From UBA4615 sp044342535 (GTDB lineage: Bacteria; Pseudomonadota; Gammaproteobacteria; Burkholderiales; Burkholderiaceae_E): a stretch of DNA of 11,054 nt. The stretch lies in the NCBI GenBank assembly GCA_044342535.1, contig JBIIPQ010000117.1, forward strand, positions 1 through 11,054, read 5' to 3'. The notes under the pieces are model-generated. The model was not told the origin of the DNA. It searched no databases and worked only from the letters and a program-made list of their open reading frames with translations. The position numbers were made by a program, and so were the translations under genes. This document shows positions 7,999-11,054 of this stretch, piece after piece (position 1 is the stretch's first letter; each line of letters starts with the position of its first letter).

Positions 7999-8193
7999 TC
8001 AAGCGACCGAGTAGCCCTCGTCGCGGATCGCTGCGGCGATGCGCTCGGGCGCGACGTTCGAATCGACCCGGACCTGCCCACCCGCCAGATCGACCGTCAC
8101 GGCCGCCGCCGGATCGAGCGCCTCGACTGCCGCGGTCACCGCCTTCACGCAATGGGCACAGGTCATGCCCTGTACGTCGAATCGCTGCTCCAT
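7999..8193 (-). CDS. copZ: Copper chaperone CopZ-like heavy-metal-associated domain protein
   Basis: The 64-residue product is a single HMA domain (beta-alpha-beta-beta-alpha-beta ferredoxin-like fold) with the metal motif GMTCAHC at residues 9-15; C12 and C15 would bind Cu(I). It ends with GYSVA, typical of the last strand in this family, and needs no other domain. Such proteins carry Cu(I) in the cytoplasm and hand it to the metal-binding domains of CopA. The start is well supported: GGAGGTGG lies upstream on the minus strand with 7 nt between GGAGG and the ATG. It is transcribed away from copA, whose CueR-type operator lies about 60 bp upstream of this ATG, so the two may be co-regulated. 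MerP-like mercury binding is possible for the family, but MerP carries a signal peptide, which is absent here, and the neighbours are copper genes. Confidence 0.92.
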   Translation of the reverse strand: MEQRFDVQGMTCAHCVKAVTAAVEALDPAAAVTVDLAGGQVRVDSNVAPERIAAAIRDEGYSVA

Positions 8194-8197
8194 CGAA

Positions 8198-8205
8198 CCA
8201 CCTCC
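8198..8205 (-). promoter_or_regulatory. Strong Shine-Dalgarno site of copZ
   Basis: On the minus strand the sequence is GGAGGTGG, the best ribosome binding site in the window, with GGAGG ending 7 nt before the copZ ATG. It fixes the start of this short gene and contrasts with the absence of any such site before the divergent copA. Confidence 0.8.
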
Positions 8206-8247
8206 GTCGAGTCCGATCGAAGTGTGCGCCGGTGTGCGGCTCTACAC

Positions 8248-8278
8248 TTGACCTTCCCATCAGGGTAAGGCCGAAGCT
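8248..8278 (+). promoter_or_regulatory. CueR-type copper-responsive promoter and operator of copA
   Basis: A -35 element TTGACC (8248-8253) is followed by a 19-bp spacer and a -10 position reading GAAGCT (8273-8278). The long spacer is the hallmark of MerR-family promoters, where the activator distorts DNA to bring the two elements into line. The spacer holds an imperfect dyad, CCTTCCC (8252-8258) and GGGTAAGG (8263-8270), in which 7 of 9 position pairs are complementary. The first bases TTGACCTTCCC and the overall geometry agree with my recollection of the E. coli copA promoter bound by CueR. The presumed regulator gene starts just after copA. The -10 hexamer is a weak match, as expected for an activator-dependent promoter. 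The operator might also affect copZ, for which I see only a weak overlapping promoter on the minus strand. Confidence 0.8.
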
Positions 8279-8284
8279 GTCGGC

Positions 8285-10822
8285 ATGGACACCTCCGCAT
8301 CCTTCGCCTCCCCTGCCTCGCTGACGCTGCCGGTCGAAGGCATGACCTGCGCGTCCTGCGTCGCCCGCGTCGAGCGCGCGCTCGGAACGTTGCCGGGCGT
8401 CTCGGACGCCGCGGTCAACCTCGCCGGGGAGACCGCGACCGTGCGCGGCGCCGCCCTGTCGGCGCCCGCGGCCGTCGCCGCGATCGAGGCCGCCGGCTAC
8501 ACCGTGCCGGTCGCGACCGTCGACCTCGTCATCGAAGGCATGACCTGCGCGAGCTGCGTCGGCCGCGTCGAGCGGGCGTTGACGCGCCTGCCGTTCGTGA
8601 TCGACGCCTCGGTCAACCTCGCCTCGGAGTCGGCCCGGGTCACGGTCGTCGGGGGCGACCGCGAGGCCGCGCTGCAGGAGGCGATCGCCGCCGCCGGCTA
8701 CGCCGCCGCGCCGCGGCCCGATCCGTCGAGCCGCCAGGCCGACGACGGCACGGCGGCACCCGATCCGGCCGAGCGTCGCCTCGCCGCCGAATGGCGGCGC
8801 GTCGCCTGGGCGATGGCCTTGTCGGCGCCGCTCGCGCTGCCGATGCTCGCGCTGCCCTTCGGCGTCCACGCGATGCCGCCGGCCTGGCTGCAGGCCCTGC
8901 TCGCCACGCCGGTCCAGTTCGTCCTGGGCGCGCGCTTCTACCGGGCGGGTTGGGCAGCGCTCAAGGCCGGCACCGGCAACATGGACCTGCTGGTGGCGAT
9001 CGGCACCAGCGCCGGCTGGGGACTGTCGACCTGGCTCTGGCTCACCGCCCATCCCGGCCACGCGCCTCACCTGTACTACGAAGGCTCGGCCGTGGTGATC
9101 GCGCTGGTGCAGCTCGGCAAGTACCTCGAGGCCCGCGCGCGGCGTCGCACGACCGAGGCGATCCGGGCCCTGCAGGCCCTGCGCCCGGACACCGCCCGGC
9201 GACTCGAGGACGGCCACGAGCGGATCGTGCCCCTGGCGCGGATCGCCGTCGGTGACCGGGTGGTGGTGCTGCCCGGCGAGCGGCTGCCGGTCGACGGCAC
9301 GCTGCGCGAGGGCGACACCCAGGTCGACGAGTCGATGCTGACCGGCGAGCCGCCGCCGGTATCGCGCCATCCGGGCGACCGGCTGGTCGGCGGCTCGATC
9401 AACGGATCGGGGCGCATCGTGCTCGAGGTCGGTGCGGTCGGCACCGAGACCGTGCTGGCCCGCATCGTCCGGATGGTCGAGGACGCCCAGGCGGCGAAGG
9501 CGCCGATCCAGCGGATCGTGGACCGTGTCTCGACGGTGTTCGTGCCGGTGGTGCTGGTGATCGCCGCCGCCACCCTGGCCGGCTGGCTGATCGCCGGCCG
9601 GGGCATCGAGCCTGCGATCGTCGCGGCGGTCGCGGTCCTGGTGATCGCCTGCCCGTGTGCGCTCGGCCTCGCGACGCCGGCCGCGATCATGGCGGGCACC
9701 GGCATCGCGGCCCGTCACGGCGTGCTGATCAAGGACGCGCAGGCGCTCGAGATCGCGCACCGGGTCACCGTCGTCGCCTTCGACAAGACCGGCACGCTGA
9801 CGGTCGGCCGTCCGGTCGTGGTCGATGCGCTGCCGGCCGCGGGTACGACGCGCGAAGCGCTGCTGTCGCTGTCCGCGGCGCTGCAGGCGGGCAGCGAGCA
9901 TCCGCTGGCGCGCGCGGTGATCGAGGCGGCTGCGGCGCCCGCCGAGGCCACCCCGGCCCCGGCCCTGGCTCCGACCCTGGCCGTCGCCGCGCCCGCGACG
10001 CCGGCACCCGTCGCCGAAGCCATCACCGCGTTGCCCGGCCGCGGCGTCGAGGGCCGGATCGGCACGCGCCTGCTGCGCCTGGGCAGCACCCGGCTGCTCG
10101 CCGACGGCGGTCTGGTGCCGCCGGCCGCGCTCGCCGCGCGGGCGGCCACGCTGCAGGCGGCGGGCCGGACCGTATCGTGGCTGATCGACGATGCCGCGGT
10201 GCTCGGCCTGATCGCCTTCGGCGATACCGTCAAGCCCGGTGCCCGCGACGCCGTCGCGCGGCTCGCGAGCATGGGCATCCGCAGCGTGATGATCTCGGGC
10301 GACAACCGGGGCGCCGCCGAGGCGGTGGCCCGGGAGCTCGGCATCGCGAGCGTCGTGGCCGAGGTGCTGCCCCAGGACAAGGCCGGCCACGTCGCGCGGC
10401 TGCGCGCCGAGGCCGGCGGCGGCGCGGTGGCCATGGTCGGCGACGGCATCAACGACGCGCCCGCCCTGGCCGCCGCCGACGTCGGCATCGCAATGGCCAC
10501 GGGCACCGACGTCGCCATGCATACGGCCGGCATCACGCTGATGCGCGGCGATCCGATGCTGGTGCCAGCCGCGATCGAGATCTCCGCACGCACGGTCGCC
10601 AAGATCCGGCAGAACCTGTTCTGGGCGTTCGCCTACAACGTCGTCGGCATCCCGCTGGCCGCCGCCGGCCTGCTGTCGCCGGTGCTGGCCGGCGCGGCGA
10701 TGGCCGCCAGCTCGGTCAGCGTGATGACCAACGCGCTGCTGCTGTCGCGCTGGTCGCCACGGACCTCGCGCAGCGCGGCAGCGCAGCCATCCGATCGCTC
10801 CGCCACCGTCGCCGGTTCCTGA
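8285..10822 (+). CDS. copA: Cu(I)-exporting P1B-type ATPase CopA
   Basis: CopA pumps Cu(I) from the cytoplasm across the inner membrane using ATP. The 845-residue product has two N-terminal HMA domains with GMTCASC motifs (C22/C25 and C88/C91), then eight predicted membrane segments: about 173-197, 199-225, 233-255, 262-284, 417-438, 446-470, 777-795 and 801-822. Core motifs are all present: TGE 353-355 (actuator domain), CPC 456-458 in segment 6, the phosphorylated D500 in DKTGT, H539-P540 (nucleotide domain) and GDGINDAP from 719. Y784-N785 in segment 7 and MAASS (806-810) in segment 8 complete the Cu(I) selectivity set of the P1B-1 class. An Ala/Pro-rich stretch at about 548-578 enlarges the nucleotide domain. 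The start ATG 8285 has no ribosome site at normal distance and sits directly at the predicted transcription start. Expression is likely induced by copper through the CueR-type operator. The regulator gene follows after 11 bp, probably in the same operon. Ag(I) transport is also plausible. Confidence 0.96.
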   Translation: MDTSASFASPASLTLPVEGMTCASCVARVERALGTLPGVSDAAVNLAGETATVRGAALSAPAAVAAIEAAGYTVPVATVDLVIEGMTCASCVGRVERALTRLPFVIDASVNLASESARVTVVGGDREAALQEAIAAAGYAAAPRPDPSSRQADDGTAAPDPAERRLAAEWRRVAWAMALSAPLALPMLALPFGVHAMPPAWLQALLATPVQFVLGARFYRAGWAALKAGTGNMDLLVAIGTSAGWGLSTWLWLTAHPGHAPHLYYEGSAVVIALVQLGKYLEARARRRTTEAIRALQALRPDTARRLEDGHERIVPLARIAVGDRVVVLPGERLPVDGTLREGDTQVDESMLTGEPPPVSRHPGDRLVGGSINGSGRIVLEVGAVGTETVLARIVRMVEDAQAAKAPIQRIVDRVSTVFVPVVLVIAAATLAGWLIAGRGIEPAIVAAVAVLVIACPCALGLATPAAIMAGTGIAARHGVLIKDAQALEIAHRVTVVAFDKTGTLTVGRPVVVDALPAAGTTREALLSLSAALQAGSEHPLARAVIEAAAAPAEATPAPALAPTLAVAAPATPAPVAEAITALPGRGVEGRIGTRLLRLGSTRLLADGGLVPPAALAARAATLQAAGRTVSWLIDDAAVLGLIAFGDTVKPGARDAVARLASMGIRSVMISGDNRGAAEAVARELGIASVVAEVLPQDKAGHVARLRAEAGGGAVAMVGDGINDAPALAAADVGIAMATGTDVAMHTAGITLMRGDPMLVPAAIEISARTVAKIRQNLFWAFAYNVVGIPLAAAGLLSPVLAGAAMAASSVSVMTNALLLSRWSPRTSRSAAAQPSDRSATVAGS

Positions 10823-10828
10823 AAGAGG
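10822..10828 (+). promoter_or_regulatory. Ribosome binding site of the MerR-family gene, overlapping the copA stop
   Basis: AAAGAGG begins on the last base of the copA TGA and ends 5 nt before ATG 10834. It favours this start over the in-frame ATG at 10888 and suggests that the regulator can be translated from the copA message. Confidence 0.6.
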
Positions 10829-10833
10829 CCGCC

Positions 10834-11054
10834 ATGTCCGCCTTCCCCGTACGGTCCGACTCGCCGCAGGCGAGCGCCTCCCGACCGATGAACATCGGCG
10901 AGGCCGCCGCCGCGACCGGCCTGTCGGCGAAGATGATCCGCCACTACGAGTCGATCGGCCTGGTCGCCCCGGCGTCGCGCACCGACGCGGGCTACCGCCG
11001 CTACGGCGAGCAGGACCTGCACACGCTGCGGTTCGTCAAGCACGCGCGCGAGCT
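10834..11054 (+). CDS. cueR: MerR-family transcriptional regulator, probably copper-responsive CueR, 3' end missing
   Basis: The visible 73 codons encode the N-terminal DNA-binding domain of a MerR-family activator. After an 18-residue Ser/Pro-rich lead comes MNIGEAAAATGLSAKMIRHY, the first helix-turn-helix, then ESIGLVAPASRTDAGYRRYG, the family wing, and the start of the second helix pair (LHTLRFVKHAR). The order and wording closely follow CueR/HmrR proteins, which bind Cu(I) and activate copA by untwisting a 19-20 bp spacer. The metal-binding cysteines that would prove copper sensing lie in the C-terminal part beyond the right edge, so the specific call rests on position next to copA and on the CueR-like operator. 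The start at 10834 is supported by AAAGAGG; starting at the internal ATG 10888 would give the usual short N-terminus (MNIGE) but has only a weak ribosome site. The gene lies 11 bp after copA in the same orientation. Confidence 0.85.
   Translation, partial: MSAFPVRSDSPQASASRPMNIGEAAAATGLSAKMIRHYESIGLVAPASRTDAGYRRYGEQDLHTLRFVKHARE

Noticed and set aside
8231..8240. Short GTGTGCG repeats upstream of the copA promoter
   Set aside because: Two short similar strings (GTGTGCG at about 8223 and 8232) are too brief to call an operator or repeat.
4833..8324. 1163-codon plus-strand open frame across alkA and pgi
   Set aside because: It lies antisense to alkA and out of frame with pgi, both clearly recognised. 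Its product is low-complexity and crosses unrelated genes.
7853..10522. 889-codon minus-strand open frame antisense to copA
   Set aside because: Asp/Arg/Gly-rich repeats typical of the reverse strand of GC-rich coding DNA; copA on the other strand has all family motifs.
10633..11043. 136-codon minus-strand frame at the right edge
   Set aside because: It is antisense to the end of copA and the MerR-family gene and shows no recognisable domain.

Overview
The window is very GC-rich (above 70% by eye), with G/C-ending codons throughout and almost no non-coding space. Gene content and style suggest a high-GC proteobacterium, most plausibly a betaproteobacterium of the Burkholderiales. Pointers are the oversized tandem UvrA, the Ada/AraC/AlkA fusion followed by an Ogt-type methyltransferase, and a copZ / copA-cueR copper island. 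The taxonomic placement is inference. I see no insertion sequence, phage gene, CRISPR array, tRNA or rRNA.

Left part (2-6329): DNA repair. A UvrA-family protein built as two UvrA units in one chain enters from the left edge; the window holds its last 1429 residues, i.e. the end of unit 1 and all of unit 2. Convergent to it, and overlapping its 3' end by 34 bp, is a minus-strand pair: a fusion of an Ada-type methyl-acceptor domain, an AraC-type DNA-binding domain and an AlkA glycosylase, followed through a 4-bp ATGA overlap by a small O6-methylguanine-DNA methyltransferase (ogt). Together they would handle bulky lesions (UvrA) and alkylated bases (AlkA, Ogt), with the Ada-like domain as a possible alkylation sensor.

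Middle (6330-7998): a 49-bp divergent spacer, then pgi (glucose-6-phosphate isomerase), complete and with its catalytic residues intact. A strong GC hairpin follows pgi and sits between it and the convergent copZ gene.

Right part (7999-11054): copper homeostasis. copZ (a 64-aa Cu(I) chaperone, minus strand) diverges from copA (Cu(I)-exporting P1B-type ATPase with two metal-binding domains), which is followed after 11 bp by the start of a MerR-family gene that is most likely cueR, cut by the right edge. The copZ-copA spacer holds a CueR-type operator inside a promoter with the 19-bp spacer typical of MerR-family control. Its geometry puts the predicted transcription start at the copA ATG, so copA may be translated from a leaderless mRNA. 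CueR would sense Cu(I), CopZ would carry it, and CopA would export it.

I found no clearly new system. The points most worth a second look are the predicted leaderless copA transcript, a similar AT-rich -10-like element just before the alkA fusion, the tandem UvrA, and the strand-asymmetric hairpin between pgi and copZ.
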